Part shown: piece by piece, positions 17,209 through 25,623 of the stretch
Layout: the number at the start of each line of letters is the position of its first letter
Position numbering within the stretch: the first letter of the stretch is position 1
NCBI RefSeq assembly: GCF_003612555.1
Contig: NZ_RAZF01000001.1
Span: 62,001 to 126,000 of the forward strand
DNA: 64,000 bases
Reading direction: 5' to 3'
DNA from: Acutalibacter sp. 1XD8-33
GTDB lineage: Bacteria > Bacillota > Clostridia > Oscillospirales > Acutalibacteraceae
Notes under the pieces: model-generated
What the model was told of the DNA's origin: nothing
The model's input: the letters and a program-made list of their open reading frames with translations, nothing else
Database searches by the model: none
Translations under genes and position numbers: made by a program

Positions 17209-18205
17209 CCCGATCAACCCCGCCTACTTTATAGACGACACGCCGGAAAAGCAGGGAACCACCTTTTTGGGCAGGCCGGTGATCAACTATGAGGAAGCCC
17301 ATGAACTGTGCAAGGGATATGTGATTCTGGTCTGCAGCGGCTCGCCCCAGGCCCGCAAGATTATTTTTGACGGGCTGAGGAATGACGGCGTGGAGGACGC
17401 TGATTTCTGTGGCTTCCAGGAATATTTTTTCTGCGCCAATAGGGATAAGGTGCTGGCTGTTTTTGACATGCTAGAAGATGATCTTTCGAAGGCAACATAT
17501 GCAAACTTAATTCTGCTTCGGATGGAAAGGGCGGAACAAGCTCAGGATTTGGTCCGAAATCCGGCATACTTTGACATTCCTGTTTTTGTAAAGGCCGATA
17601 AGAATGAAGTTTTTGTTGACTGCGGAGCTTATGTAGGAGATACGGTGGAGGAATATTTGTTCAGCCATATGATGTTCAAAAAAATAGTTGCGTTTGAGCC
17701 TAGTGATATGGCTTTTCAAGCTCTGTCGGCACGAGTTGAAAGACTAAAAAAAGAGTGGGCTATTCCGGATGAGAAATTTGAACTTGTTCAAGCCGGGGTA
17801 GGAGAAGGAAACTATCAGGCGGATAAAAAATATGCTGACGAACAGCTGAAAAATGGAATACAATTGTGCGCGCTCAAAATTGAAAAGGTAAGTGAGCCGA
17901 TAGAGAATGCCATTCCGGTATATGCCCTTGATGACTATTTTGCAGAGCAGCCGCTGTCTTTTATAAAGGTAGATATTGAAGGTTATGAATGGAAAATGCT
18001 TATAGGAGCTGAAAACGTTATAAAGCGAGATAAGCCTAAAATGGCACTTTCCATTTATCATATGCCGGTAGATATGTTCCGACTGGCTATAAAACTAAAA
18101 GAAATTTGTCCGGAGTACAAGTTCTATGTCCGGCAGGACCAGCCGTCTTGGGAAGATACTGTCCTTTGCGCATATGTTGAAAAACCCAGTGGCATTTTGG
18201 AATAA
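17192..18205 (+). CDS. FkbM methyltransferase gene 1, main frame
   Basis: The frame after the G tract encodes the rest of the accessory domain (YNPINPAYFIDDTPEKQG, a region about 17210-17460) and a C-terminal FkbM-type SAM methyltransferase: SAM motif VFVDCGAYVGDTVEEY (about 140) and SFIKVDIEGYEWKM (about 255). FkbM enzymes O-methylate sugars or polyketides. The ATG at 17192 lies just before the G tract and has no ribosome binding site, so efficient translation likely needs the upstream start plus a frame change. The half after about 17460 is clearly more AT-rich than the 5' half, and matches paralogue 2 only moderately. Confidence 0.85.
   Translation: MGGGYNPINPAYFIDDTPEKQGTTFLGRPVINYEEAHELCKGYVILVCSGSPQARKIIFDGLRNDGVEDADFCGFQEYFFCANRDKVLAVFDMLEDDLSKATYANLILLRMERAEQAQDLVRNPAYFDIPVFVKADKNEVFVDCGAYVGDTVEEYLFSHMMFKKIVAFEPSDMAFQALSARVERLKKEWAIPDEKFELVQAGVGEGNYQADKKYADEQLKNGIQLCALKIEKVSEPIENAIPVYALDDYFAEQPLSFIKVDIEGYEWKMLIGAENVIKRDKPKMALSIYHMPVDMFRLAIKLKEICPEYKFYVRQDQPSWEDTVLCAYVEKPSGILE
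17194..17203 (+). repeat. G10 homopolymer inside coding region
   Basis: Ten consecutive G between GAT and TATAACC. Nine G join the frames, ten close them. The same tract occurs in the same place in the paralogue at 18388. Confidence 0.95.
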
Positions 18206-18234
18206 ACAAATTTTGAGAAAGGTGAAAGACGCAT

Positions 18235-18402
18235 ATGGAAATTTTTGATGTGAAAGCGATTCGGGAAGAACTGGAAAACGCCCTGAGCCGCAGCTTTAAC
18301 ACAAGCCGTGGCATCGCGGTATATGGGGCGGGAGATACATCCACTAGATATAGCGATATATTCGCAAAGGAAACACAAAATATAGATGGGGGGGGGGTAT
18401 AA
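18235..18402 (+). CDS. FkbM methyltransferase gene 2, N-terminal frame (ends after poly-G tract)
   Basis: ATG 18235 with AAAGGTG upstream starts a 55-residue frame almost identical to that at 17041 (VKAIREELENALSRSFNTSR, then GIAVYGAGDTSTRY). It stops immediately after its own G10 tract. A nine-G tract would fuse it to the frame ending at 19399 and again give 387 residues, the same length as gene 1, which argues that the fused form is the functional protein. Confidence 0.8.
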   Translation: MEIFDVKAIREELENALSRSFNTSRGIAVYGAGDTSTRYSDIFAKETQNIDGGGV

Positions 18403-19399
18403 CCCGATCAACCCCGCCTACTTTATAGACGACACGCCGGAAAAGCAGGGAACCACCTTTTTGGGCAGGCCGGTGATCAACTATGAGGAAGCCCATGAAC
18501 TGTGCAAGGGATATGTGATTCTGGTCTGCAGCGGCTCGCCCCAGGCCCGCAAGATTATTTTTGACGGGCTGAGGAATGACGGCGTGGAGGACGCTGATTT
18601 CTGTGGCTTCCAGGAATACTTTTTCTGCGCCCATAAGGACAAGGTGCTGGCCGTGTTTGATATGCTGGAGGATGACTTCTCCAAAGCGTCCTATGCCAAC
18701 GCGATTTTAACCCGGATGGGCAAAACAAAGGTGCGTTCGGAGCTGGTAACGGAGGATTCCTATTTTGAACTGCCTGCTTTCGCAACATTTGACGGAAATG
18801 AGGTTTTTGTGGATTGCGGCGCATATGTGGGGGATACCATCGAAGAGTATGTGTCAACGCACATTGACTTCAAGAAAATTGTAGCCTTTGAACCGGTGGA
18901 TAGAAACTTTTGCGCCTTAATCGCTCGAGTGAATAGATTGAAGCAGGAATGGAATCTTCCAGATAGTAAGATTGAAATGGTCTGCGGTGGGATTGGAGAG
19001 AGCAGCTATTACGCGGGAAAGGAGAGCATGATTCAACAGGCGGAGCACGGAGTGCATCTTTCTGGAATCCGGCTTTCTCATAAAGACCCTTCAGGAGAGG
19101 GGGGCGTTCCGGTCTATGCGTTGAATGAGTACTTTGCAACCCAGCCGATTTCCTTTTTGAAAGCGGACATCGAGGGATATGAGTGGAAGATGCTTGCCGG
19201 TGGAGGAAAGGTCCTTCGGCGGGATTTGCCCAAACTGGCGGTTTGCATTTATCATACTCCGGCAGATATGTTCCGGCTGGCTATCCAAATAAAAGAAATT
19301 TGTCCCGAATACAAAATCTTTGTTCGACAGCATCAGTTAAACTGGCATGATACGATTCTGTATGCCTATGTAGAAAAGGAATATGGAATTATAGAATAA
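18386..19399 (+). CDS. FkbM methyltransferase gene 2, main frame
   Basis: The frame after the second G tract. Accessory domain shared with gene 1, then an FkbM SAM methyltransferase: VFVDCGAYVGDTIEEY (about 140) and SFLKADIEGYEWKM (about 255; the usual Lys-Val-Asp is Lys-Ala-Asp). Unlike gene 1, its 3' half has the GC content of the rest of the locus. It probably O-methylates a different position or sugar from gene 1. The ATG before the tract lacks a ribosome binding site. Confidence 0.85.
   Translation: MGGGYNPINPAYFIDDTPEKQGTTFLGRPVINYEEAHELCKGYVILVCSGSPQARKIIFDGLRNDGVEDADFCGFQEYFFCAHKDKVLAVFDMLEDDFSKASYANAILTRMGKTKVRSELVTEDSYFELPAFATFDGNEVFVDCGAYVGDTIEEYVSTHIDFKKIVAFEPVDRNFCALIARVNRLKQEWNLPDSKIEMVCGGIGESSYYAGKESMIQQAEHGVHLSGIRLSHKDPSGEGGVPVYALNEYFATQPISFLKADIEGYEWKMLAGGGKVLRRDLPKLAVCIYHTPADMFRLAIQIKEICPEYKIFVRQHQLNWHDTILYAYVEKEYGIIE
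18388..18397 (+). repeat. Second G10 homopolymer inside coding region
   Basis: Ten G in the same sequence context as 17194-17203. Both tracts are in the same OFF length in this assembly. Confidence 0.95.
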
Positions 19400-19431
19400 C
19401 CAAGCGAGACCTCAAAAGAAAGGATGATCTC

Positions 19432-20397
19432 ATGAACGGAAACGCAGGCTCTATAGACGTCAGCGTGCTGGTCCTGAGCTACTATCACGAAAAGTATATC
19501 GCGCAGGCGCTGGAGAGCGTATTGACCCAAGAGACAGATCTCACCTATGAAATCCTGGTGGGAGACGATGCCTCAGGGGATCGGACGCCGGAGATCGTCC
19601 GGGAGTACGCGCAGAGGTATCCGGATATTATAAAACCTGTACTGCGCAAGAAAAACACAGGAGCTGGCTATAACGGCTGGGATTTGATCCGCCGGTCCAA
19701 GGGGACTTATACCGCTACGCTGGAGGGGGACGATTTTTGGCTGGATCCGAAAAAGATGCAGAAGCAGTGGGAGTTTTTGGAGGCGCACAAGGAGTATGTG
19801 GGCTGCACAGGAAAATGTGTCATTGTGGATGAGAACGGGACGCCGGATTACCAGCGGGGATGTCACTTTGCCTGGAACAAAAAGGTATTCACCCTTCAGG
19901 ACCTGATCGACAGCTGGCAGGTGCCTGGCCAGGTCGGGGCAGGTATGACCAGGAACTTTCTCCGGGATATGGATCCCGAGGAGTATTCCATTTTTTACAC
20001 AGCTCATCCCAACGTGGGAGATAAAACGGGGACTTTGCTGGCGCTGGCACATGGCCCCATCTATTGCTTCAACGAGGTGTTCTCCTGCTATCGCGTGGTG
20101 GATAAAAAGGGAGAGCACAACTGGTTTTCCATCCACCACTCGAACCCCTACCGGAACTATGATATGTTTATGTATCCCTGCAAGCTGGAGAGCTGGGCGC
20201 GGAAGAATATGGACCTCCCCCGCAACCAGCACTTGGGAAAGCGGAACGCCTACCGTTTCGCCCGGTTTGTGGAGGAGTGCGTCCATAGCCCCACGCCCAA
20301 GCGCCTGAAATATTTGGCGGAGATGGTGGCGGGCAGCCATCAGCCTCTGAAATATTGCTGGTACATTTTGAAAGCACTCATTGAGATGGAGGATTGA
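19432..20397 (+). CDS. Glycosyltransferase family 2
   Basis: 321 residues with a GT-A fold: VSVLVLSYYHEKYIAQALES (about 10-29), EILVGDDASGDRTPE (about 44) and the DxD-like motif LEGDDFWLDPKKMQ (about 97), characteristic of GT2 inverting transferases. The C-terminal half is specific to this protein and lacks membrane helices. AAGGA precedes ATG 19432. It is one of only two clear glycosyltransferases in the 38-kb locus, so it may add the first or second sugar to flagellin. Donor and acceptor are unknown. Confidence 0.85.
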   Translation: MNGNAGSIDVSVLVLSYYHEKYIAQALESVLTQETDLTYEILVGDDASGDRTPEIVREYAQRYPDIIKPVLRKKNTGAGYNGWDLIRRSKGTYTATLEGDDFWLDPKKMQKQWEFLEAHKEYVGCTGKCVIVDENGTPDYQRGCHFAWNKKVFTLQDLIDSWQVPGQVGAGMTRNFLRDMDPEEYSIFYTAHPNVGDKTGTLLALAHGPIYCFNEVFSCYRVVDKKGEHNWFSIHHSNPYRNYDMFMYPCKLESWARKNMDLPRNQHLGKRNAYRFARFVEECVHSPTPKRLKYLAEMVAGSHQPLKYCWYILKALIEMED

Positions 20398-20399
20398 GC

Positions 20400-20966
20400 A
20401 TGAGCAGAGAACAGCATCCAATGATGAAAATGGTTGGGCTGGGCGTGGCGGCGCTGGCAGGGGCCGTAGCGGGAGGCGCATTGGTAAAAAAACTCTGGCT
20501 GGAGAAATACCGCTGGCAAAAAGAAACGCTGAAGGAAATCAATGGGGAGCGGGACCTGCTCTACACCTGGCTGCGGCTAAAAGCTGCGGGAGCAAGGTTG
20601 AGCGAGTATTTCACGGAGAACGGCTGTCAGAGTATAGCGGTGCTGGGCATGGGCCGGGAAGGCCGGTTCTTCCTGGAGCAGCTGGCGGAGGAGGGCGAGA
20701 TTTCTGCCGCCTACGGCGTGGAGGCCGACTATTTCAGCGCGGTCCACGAAACGCTGACAGTATACCGCTTGGGAGAGGATCCCTTGCCTTCTGCGGATTG
20801 TTTGGTGGTGTGCGACCTCTGCCGGACAAAGGAAAAAATCGGGGCGGCTCGGGAGGAATTTTCCAACCGGGTGGTAACGCTGGAGCAGGTTCTCAATTGG
20901 CTGGCAGAGAAGCACAGCGTGAAGCCCTGGAGGGGACAGTCTACCTCCAGTCGACCGGCAAAATAA
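20400..20966 (+). CDS. Membrane-anchored Rossmann-like accessory protein
   Basis: 188 residues, not assigned to a named family. Residues about 8-28 (MKMVGLGVAALAGAVAGGAL) form one N-terminal membrane segment or glycine zipper; a charged helical linker follows; residues about 75-185 have SIAVLGMGREGRFFLEQLAE and later DCLVVCDLC, the pattern of the small nucleotide- or sugar-binding domain also seen in the FkbM, radical SAM and glycosyltransferase genes here. As a stand-alone anchored version it may be a scaffold or sensor. The ATG at 20400 follows GGAGG, after the GT2 stop. Confidence 0.55.
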   Translation: MSREQHPMMKMVGLGVAALAGAVAGGALVKKLWLEKYRWQKETLKEINGERDLLYTWLRLKAAGARLSEYFTENGCQSIAVLGMGREGRFFLEQLAEEGEISAAYGVEADYFSAVHETLTVYRLGEDPLPSADCLVVCDLCRTKEKIGAAREEFSNRVVTLEQVLNWLAEKHSVKPWRGQSTSSRPAK

Positions 20967-20991
20967 ATCAACCAATGAAGAGGTATCCTAT

Positions 20992-22380
20992 ATGAAATTC
21001 TGTAAGCGCCCGTTCATGTATGCGTATTTAGGAGATAAAGGGGAAGTATGGCCTTGCGGCTGGATGCATTATACGATCGGAAATCTTTATGAGCAGGATA
21101 TTGATGAGATCTGGCATAGCGAAGCGGCAGAAAAAGCCCGGCAGTCCATTACAAATGGGTCTTTTGCTTTTTGCAGGGAAACTTCTTGCCCGTTTTGTGA
21201 GCGAGGGGAGTTATTAAACCTGTCAGAAGAAGAGATTGCGCGGGAGGCTGTGCCTACAGAGCTGCCTTTGGTGGTCAATATGGCCAACGACCACATTTGC
21301 AACATCGCCTGTACCAGCTGCCGGAAATCGGTCTATTGTCCAGAAGAGGGAGAGCGAGAGAAAATTGATGGAGCTCTAAAGCGCTTTCTGCCTTTTGCCA
21401 ACAAGATGGAAGAGATCAGTATGAACGGCGGCGGGGAATTTTTGGCGAATTCCAGCTTTATTGAGTTTTTGGAAAACTTGCGTCCGGAGCGCGAAGATTT
21501 TAGGCTGGGCTTTGAAACCAATGGCGTCCTTTTTGACGAGGAACATTGGGCGCGGTTTTCACATCTGGGGAAATACAACATCTCTGTTACCGTTACGCTG
21601 AATAGTTTGCAAAGAGAGGTTTACCGTTATCTCTCCGGTGGATTCGACCACATGGAGAGAGTAAAGAAGAATCTGAAATTCCTCAGCGACTTGAGACGGG
21701 AAGGAAAAATCAACAAGCTGAACGTCACAATGGTGGTGCAGGAATGTAATTTCTGGGAGGTGCCCAGTTACATAGGCGCCTTTACGCAGTCAGATGAATA
21801 CGCTGTTGATGAGATTGTGATGAAGCCTTTGTATAAGTGGTGGAAGATGGACGAAGAAACCTATTGGTTCAAAAACATCCTGAACCCCATGCATCCGTAT
21901 CACAAGGAATATTTGAAGATTCTCGCGGACGACTGCTGGAAGCACCCCAAGGTGTATGATTGGGGTTGCCACAATATCCGGGAGGCCATGCCCCATCCCC
22001 TGAAGCAGGAGGAGATCTATCGGAAGCTGCTAACACAAATTTACGCCAACGAGAGGGGGATGTCTCCGACGGAGTATGTGAAGGAGCGCCTGGAGAAGCT
22101 GGGCGCGAAGCGCGTGGGATTCTATGGGAAGAACGATTTCTCACAGACCTTTGCCAAGCTGATGCGGAAGGCGGGCGCGGAGGTGTTCCAGCTGACCTGG
22201 GTGCCGGAAGATTGCTGTGGGTCGGAATTCCCCAAGGTAGCCAAACAGGATTTTAAGCCGGAGATGGCGGACGCTATGATCATCATCGACTTCTTCAAGG
22301 GCGGTTATTGGTTCAGCGATCTGCGCGCCCTGGGCTATCAGGGGCCTCTGATAAGCGTGGAAGAATTTGTAGAGGGATGA
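20992..22380 (+). CDS. Radical SAM enzyme with N-terminal SPASM-like cysteines and C-terminal Rossmann-like domain
   Basis: 462 residues. The 4Fe-4S SAM cluster motif is CNIACTSC (Cys103, 107, 110). Before it, Cys4, 22, 61, 66 and 69 occur in a layout like a SPASM auxiliary-cluster domain (KRPFMYAYLGDKGEVWPCGW, then IGNLYEQDIDEIWHSE), which normally follows the radical SAM domain rather than leading it. The C-terminus (about 365-462, KRVGFYGKNDFSQTFAKLMR) is the recurrent Rossmann-like domain of this locus. Possible roles are epimerisation, dehydrogenation or C-methyl chemistry on a sugar; none can be chosen from sequence. Confidence 0.8.
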   Translation: MKFCKRPFMYAYLGDKGEVWPCGWMHYTIGNLYEQDIDEIWHSEAAEKARQSITNGSFAFCRETSCPFCERGELLNLSEEEIAREAVPTELPLVVNMANDHICNIACTSCRKSVYCPEEGEREKIDGALKRFLPFANKMEEISMNGGGEFLANSSFIEFLENLRPEREDFRLGFETNGVLFDEEHWARFSHLGKYNISVTVTLNSLQREVYRYLSGGFDHMERVKKNLKFLSDLRREGKINKLNVTMVVQECNFWEVPSYIGAFTQSDEYAVDEIVMKPLYKWWKMDEETYWFKNILNPMHPYHKEYLKILADDCWKHPKVYDWGCHNIREAMPHPLKQEEIYRKLLTQIYANERGMSPTEYVKERLEKLGAKRVGFYGKNDFSQTFAKLMRKAGAEVFQLTWVPEDCCGSEFPKVAKQDFKPEMADAMIIIDFFKGGYWFSDLRALGYQGPLISVEEFVEG

Positions 22381-22422
22381 TTTGCTCCGGCAAACCTTAG
22401 AGGAAAGGAACGCGGTGGTTGG

Positions 22423-23076
22423 ATGAAACTTGCGATTTACGGAACCGGCGGGGCGGGACGGGAGATGCACGAATTGATCGTTTACTGTGCCGCGCTGAAT
22501 AAAAGATGGACGGAGATTGTGTTCATTGACGACACAAAGGAAGCCGGGGTCTGCTATGGCGCCAGGATGTTTCCCTTTGAGGCCTTCCAGCGGGAATTCG
22601 CCAGGGACGAGATCGAGGCGATCATCGCGGTGGGGGAGCCGTCAGCTAGGAAGGCGCTGTATGAGAGACTGAAAGACGCGGGATACCGTTTGGCTACCAT
22701 CGTCCACCCGACCTCTGTTGTAAGCCCCAGCGCGGTCCTTGGGGAAGGCGTTATCATCAAGGACAGCATCTCCATCTCCTCCGACGCGGTAATCAAAGAC
22801 AATGTCTGCGTGAACGGGATCTCCATGATCGGCCATGGGGTGGAGATTGGGGAGCACTGTGAAATTTCCAGCCATGTGGTTGTGGCGGGGAATACCAAGG
22901 TGGGGCCTGGGGTATATATCGGAATTTCCGCAAGCATTCGGGACCACATCGAAATAGGGGAAAATGCTATTATCTCCATGGGAGCGGTGGTGCTGAGAAG
23001 CGTCCGCCCCAACATGACGGTGATCGGGAATCCGGCCAGAGAAATTGCAGAGAATAAAAAGCAAAAGGTGTTTTAG
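22423..23076 (+). CDS. PglD/NeuD-like sugar O- or N-acyltransferase
   Basis: 217 residues: an N-terminal Rossmann-like domain (KLAIYGTGGAGREMHELI) that binds the nucleotide sugar in PglD, then a left-handed beta-helix of hexapeptide repeats (about 95-190) with the candidate catalytic His in SMIGHGVEIGEHC. It would transfer an acyl group, usually acetyl from acetyl-CoA, to the amino group made by the DegT enzyme at 13956, giving a dTDP-N-acyl-4-amino-4,6-dideoxyhexose. The acyl group could instead come from the acyl carrier protein system downstream. Confidence 0.85.
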   Translation: MKLAIYGTGGAGREMHELIVYCAALNKRWTEIVFIDDTKEAGVCYGARMFPFEAFQREFARDEIEAIIAVGEPSARKALYERLKDAGYRLATIVHPTSVVSPSAVLGEGVIIKDSISISSDAVIKDNVCVNGISMIGHGVEIGEHCEISSHVVVAGNTKVGPGVYIGISASIRDHIEIGENAIISMGAVVLRSVRPNMTVIGNPAREIAENKKQKVF

Positions 23077-23078
23077 TT

Positions 23079-23813
23079 GTGAGCAGAAACGTTGTGATAA
23101 CTGGGGCAAACAGGGGAATCGGCAGGGCGATGGTTCAGGCCTTTGCGGAGGCTGGAGATAACCTCTGGGCCTGCGCAAGAAAACCCTCTGTCGAGTTTGA
23201 AAAGGATATGGCAGAGCTGGCCGCGTCAGCCGGCGTTTCGATCCAGCCGGTCTACTTTGACTTGCTGGACGAGGCGGATGTGCAGCGGGGAATGCAGCGG
23301 ATCCTTCAGGAAAAGAGACCGCTAGATGTTCTGATCAACAACGCGGGCATCCCCCATGGTGGACTCATGATGATGACGCCCCTGAAAACCCTCCGAGAGG
23401 TTTATCAGGTGAATGTGTTTGCTCAGGTGCAGATGATGCAGCTGGCTGGAAGGCAGATGATGCGGCAGAAGCGGGGATGCGTCATCAATATCTGTTCGGC
23501 CGGCGGAATCGAGGCTGAACCGGGGTATCTGGCCTATGGCTCCAGTAAAGCCGCCCTGGCGTGGATCACCCGGATGGCCGCCAAAGAATGGGGCGCCTAT
23601 GGGATCCGGGTAAACGGGATTGCGCCGGGATTGATCGACACAGATATGGGGGCGTATAAGCCGGACGGGGAGAGGGAAAAGATGCTGAAGCGCATGAGCA
23701 TCCAAAGAGCCGGAAGGCCAGAGGAGGTCGCTTCCGCTGCGCTCTACATTGCTTCGGATCAGGCGGCGTTTATGACAGGGCATATCTTAGTGCTGGATGG
23801 AGGACGGGTATGA
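23079..23813 (+). CDS. Classical SDR oxidoreductase 1 (FabG-like)
   Basis: 244 residues with TGANRGIGRAM (9-19), NNAGIPHGG (about 88), SAGGIEAEPGYLAYGSSKAAL (Tyr-x3-Lys, about 150-157; Ser upstream) and RVNGIAPGLIDTDM. These are all signatures of NAD(P)H-dependent classical SDRs that reduce 3-ketoacyl or sugar keto groups. GTG 23079 starts three bases after the preceding stop; the end overlaps the transketolase start by 4 bases. A second related SDR at 27907 brackets the transketolase-LuxE-LuxC set. Confidence 0.85.
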   Translation: MSRNVVITGANRGIGRAMVQAFAEAGDNLWACARKPSVEFEKDMAELAASAGVSIQPVYFDLLDEADVQRGMQRILQEKRPLDVLINNAGIPHGGLMMMTPLKTLREVYQVNVFAQVQMMQLAGRQMMRQKRGCVINICSAGGIEAEPGYLAYGSSKAALAWITRMAAKEWGAYGIRVNGIAPGLIDTDMGAYKPDGEREKMLKRMSIQRAGRPEEVASAALYIASDQAAFMTGHILVLDGGRV

Positions 23814-24649
23814 CAATTGATGTTTCTGCAAAGAATGCCGGCCGGCTGGCGGAGATGGCCCAAAGGATGCGCTTAAGCGCTTTGGATATGGCCTTGCAGG
23901 CGGGAAACTATGGGTCGCATGTGGGGGGCAGCTTGTCCTGCATTGAAATTCTTGCCGTTCTGTATGGCGAGGTGTTGCGCTATGACATCAATCATCCGCT
24001 GGATGAGAACCGGGACAGATTCCTGCCCAGCAAGAACCACTGTGTCCTGGCCCATCTTCCCGCCCTTGTGGAGGCCGGTTTTCTTTCCCGGGAGGAGCTT
24101 TTAGAGTTTCAGAAGGATGGAGGGCGGCTGACAGGATATCCCCGGCGGCCGGAAATTGGGTTGGAGTATTCTGGCGGAAGTTTGGGAATGGCCATTTCCG
24201 TGGGAATCGGCCTGGCACTGGCGGCGAGAGAACAGAAACGGCCCAGTCGGATTTATGTTCTTTTGGGAGACGGCGAGTTGAACGAGGGATGTATCTGGGA
24301 GGCCTTCATGGCGGCAGCCCATTATAAGCTGGATAATTTGACTGCGATTATCGACCGCAACCGGCTTTCCTATGATGGGGATACGGAGGAAGTGATGGGC
24401 CTGGAAGACCTGGAGGAAAAGCTGGCCAGCTTTCACTGGTCCGTTTCCCATTGCGACGGGCACAGTAGCCAGGAACTGCTCTATGCGTTCCAGGACACAC
24501 GTGTGGGCCTGCCCCACGGGATTATAGCGGATACGGTGAAAGGAAAAGGACTATCGTTTGCGGAGAACAGGCCGGAGTGGCACCACCACAGGTTGTCTCG
24601 ATCCGAATATGAACAGGGAAGAAAAGAGATTTTGGGAGTTGACCGATGA
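23810..24649 (+). CDS. Transketolase, N-terminal (TPP-binding) subunit
   Basis: 279 residues, equal to the first domain of a transketolase. SHVGGSLSCIEILAVLYGEV near 35, SKNHCVLAHLPALVEAGF near 75, and the TPP motif GDGELNEGCIWEAFMAAAHY through DRN (about 153-183). With the next gene it forms a split transketolase that moves a two-carbon ketol unit to an aldehyde. Overlaps of 4 bases on both sides imply strict coexpression. In a glycan locus, a dedicated split transketolase suggests sugar-chain extension or branching rather than pentose phosphate metabolism. Confidence 0.88.
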   Translation: MTIDVSAKNAGRLAEMAQRMRLSALDMALQAGNYGSHVGGSLSCIEILAVLYGEVLRYDINHPLDENRDRFLPSKNHCVLAHLPALVEAGFLSREELLEFQKDGGRLTGYPRRPEIGLEYSGGSLGMAISVGIGLALAAREQKRPSRIYVLLGDGELNEGCIWEAFMAAAHYKLDNLTAIIDRNRLSYDGDTEEVMGLEDLEEKLASFHWSVSHCDGHSSQELLYAFQDTRVGLPHGIIADTVKGKGLSFAENRPEWHHHRLSRSEYEQGRKEILGVDR

Positions 24650-25623
24650 AGAATACAGCGGCAAATATACGGATGCTGTCCAAACTGGGACAACGAGGCG
24701 CGTTTTTTGGCATTGCCCTGCCGGAAATAGCGGAGCGTCAAAAGAACGTGAAACTTCTGACGGCGGATCTTGCTCTTCTTTCCGGCATGGATCGCTATGA
24801 GAAAAAATATCCGGACCAGTTTCTGAACGTGGGGATTGCGGAGCAGAACATGATTGGTATTGCGGCGGGGTTGGCAATGGAGGGATACTGTGTGTACGCT
24901 TCCACGTATGCCGCTTTTATTGCTGTCCGCAGTCTGGAGCATATCCGGCAGCACCTCTCCCATATGCGGTGCAACGTGAAGATAGTGGGTACAAGCGCGG
25001 GAGTTGTGGCTGCAAAATCTGGAATCTCCCACTGGGCTACGGAGGATCTGGCTTTTATGCGGGCGCTGCCCAATCTTACGGTTCTATCCGCCGCAGACAG
25101 CCTAGAAGCGGTAAAGATGGCGGAGTATGCGGCCGAAACGGAGGGGCCCATGTATATCCGGCTGAGCGGTGGACAGAACTGTCCCGTTGTCTATCAGGAG
25201 GATTACGACTTTGTACCCGGCAGGCTGGCAGAAATAAAAAAGGGCAGCCAGATTGCCCTGATCGCGACGGGCCTAATGGTGGCGGAAGCCTGGAAAGCTG
25301 CGGACCTTCTGGAGGAGCAGGGGCTGTCGACTGCGGTGTACAACATGCACACGATCAAGCCTCTGGACTGTGCTGGATTGCAAAAAATTTTTTCGGACTA
25401 CCAGCTTATCGCGACGGTAGAGGAGCATACGGTGCTGGGAGGCATGGGAAGCGCGGTAGCGGAGTATAAGGCTGGGTTTGCGAAGGGGCCCCGGCAGATC
25501 TTTATTGGGTTTCAGGATTCCTTTGCAGAGGCGGGATCCCAGCGGTATGTCTGGCAGCAAAAGGGTCTGACGGATGTCCAGATCGCGGAACGGGTCCGGC
25601 AAGAATGGGGGCAAGTGACTTGA
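24646..25623 (+). CDS. Transketolase, C-terminal (pyrimidine and C) subunit
   Basis: 325 residues. RKNVKLLTADLALLSGMD-like opening (about 30), the conserved catalytic-Glu region FLNVGIAEQNMIGIAAGLAM (about 63-82), TYAAFIAVRSLEHIR and SHWATEDLAFMRALPNLTVL, then a C-terminal domain with VEEHTVLGGMGSAVAE. It pairs with the gene at 23810. The following LuxE-like gene begins inside or just after its stop. Confidence 0.88.
   Translation: MKNTAANIRMLSKLGQRGAFFGIALPEIAERQKNVKLLTADLALLSGMDRYEKKYPDQFLNVGIAEQNMIGIAAGLAMEGYCVYASTYAAFIAVRSLEHIRQHLSHMRCNVKIVGTSAGVVAAKSGISHWATEDLAFMRALPNLTVLSAADSLEAVKMAEYAAETEGPMYIRLSGGQNCPVVYQEDYDFVPGRLAEIKKGSQIALIATGLMVAEAWKAADLLEEQGLSTAVYNMHTIKPLDCAGLQKIFSDYQLIATVEEHTVLGGMGSAVAEYKAGFAKGPRQIFIGFQDSFAEAGSQRYVWQQKGLTDVQIAERVRQEWGQVT

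Larger units (their letters stand above)
17061..18630 (+). repeat. Duplicated 5' halves of two FkbM genes
   Basis: 17061-17436 and 18255-18630 (offset 1194) are nearly identical over about 375 bp, including the G10 tract; only a few substitutions are visible. Downstream of this block the two genes diverge strongly. The pattern is a mosaic, as left by gene conversion or by fusion of a common 5' cassette to different methyltransferase domains. Confidence 0.9.

Noticed and set aside
17194-18397. Dismissing the G10 tracts as sequencing error
   Set aside because: Possible for one tract, but two paralogues carry the same length and context, so biological variation is at least as likely; kept as a finding with a read-level test.
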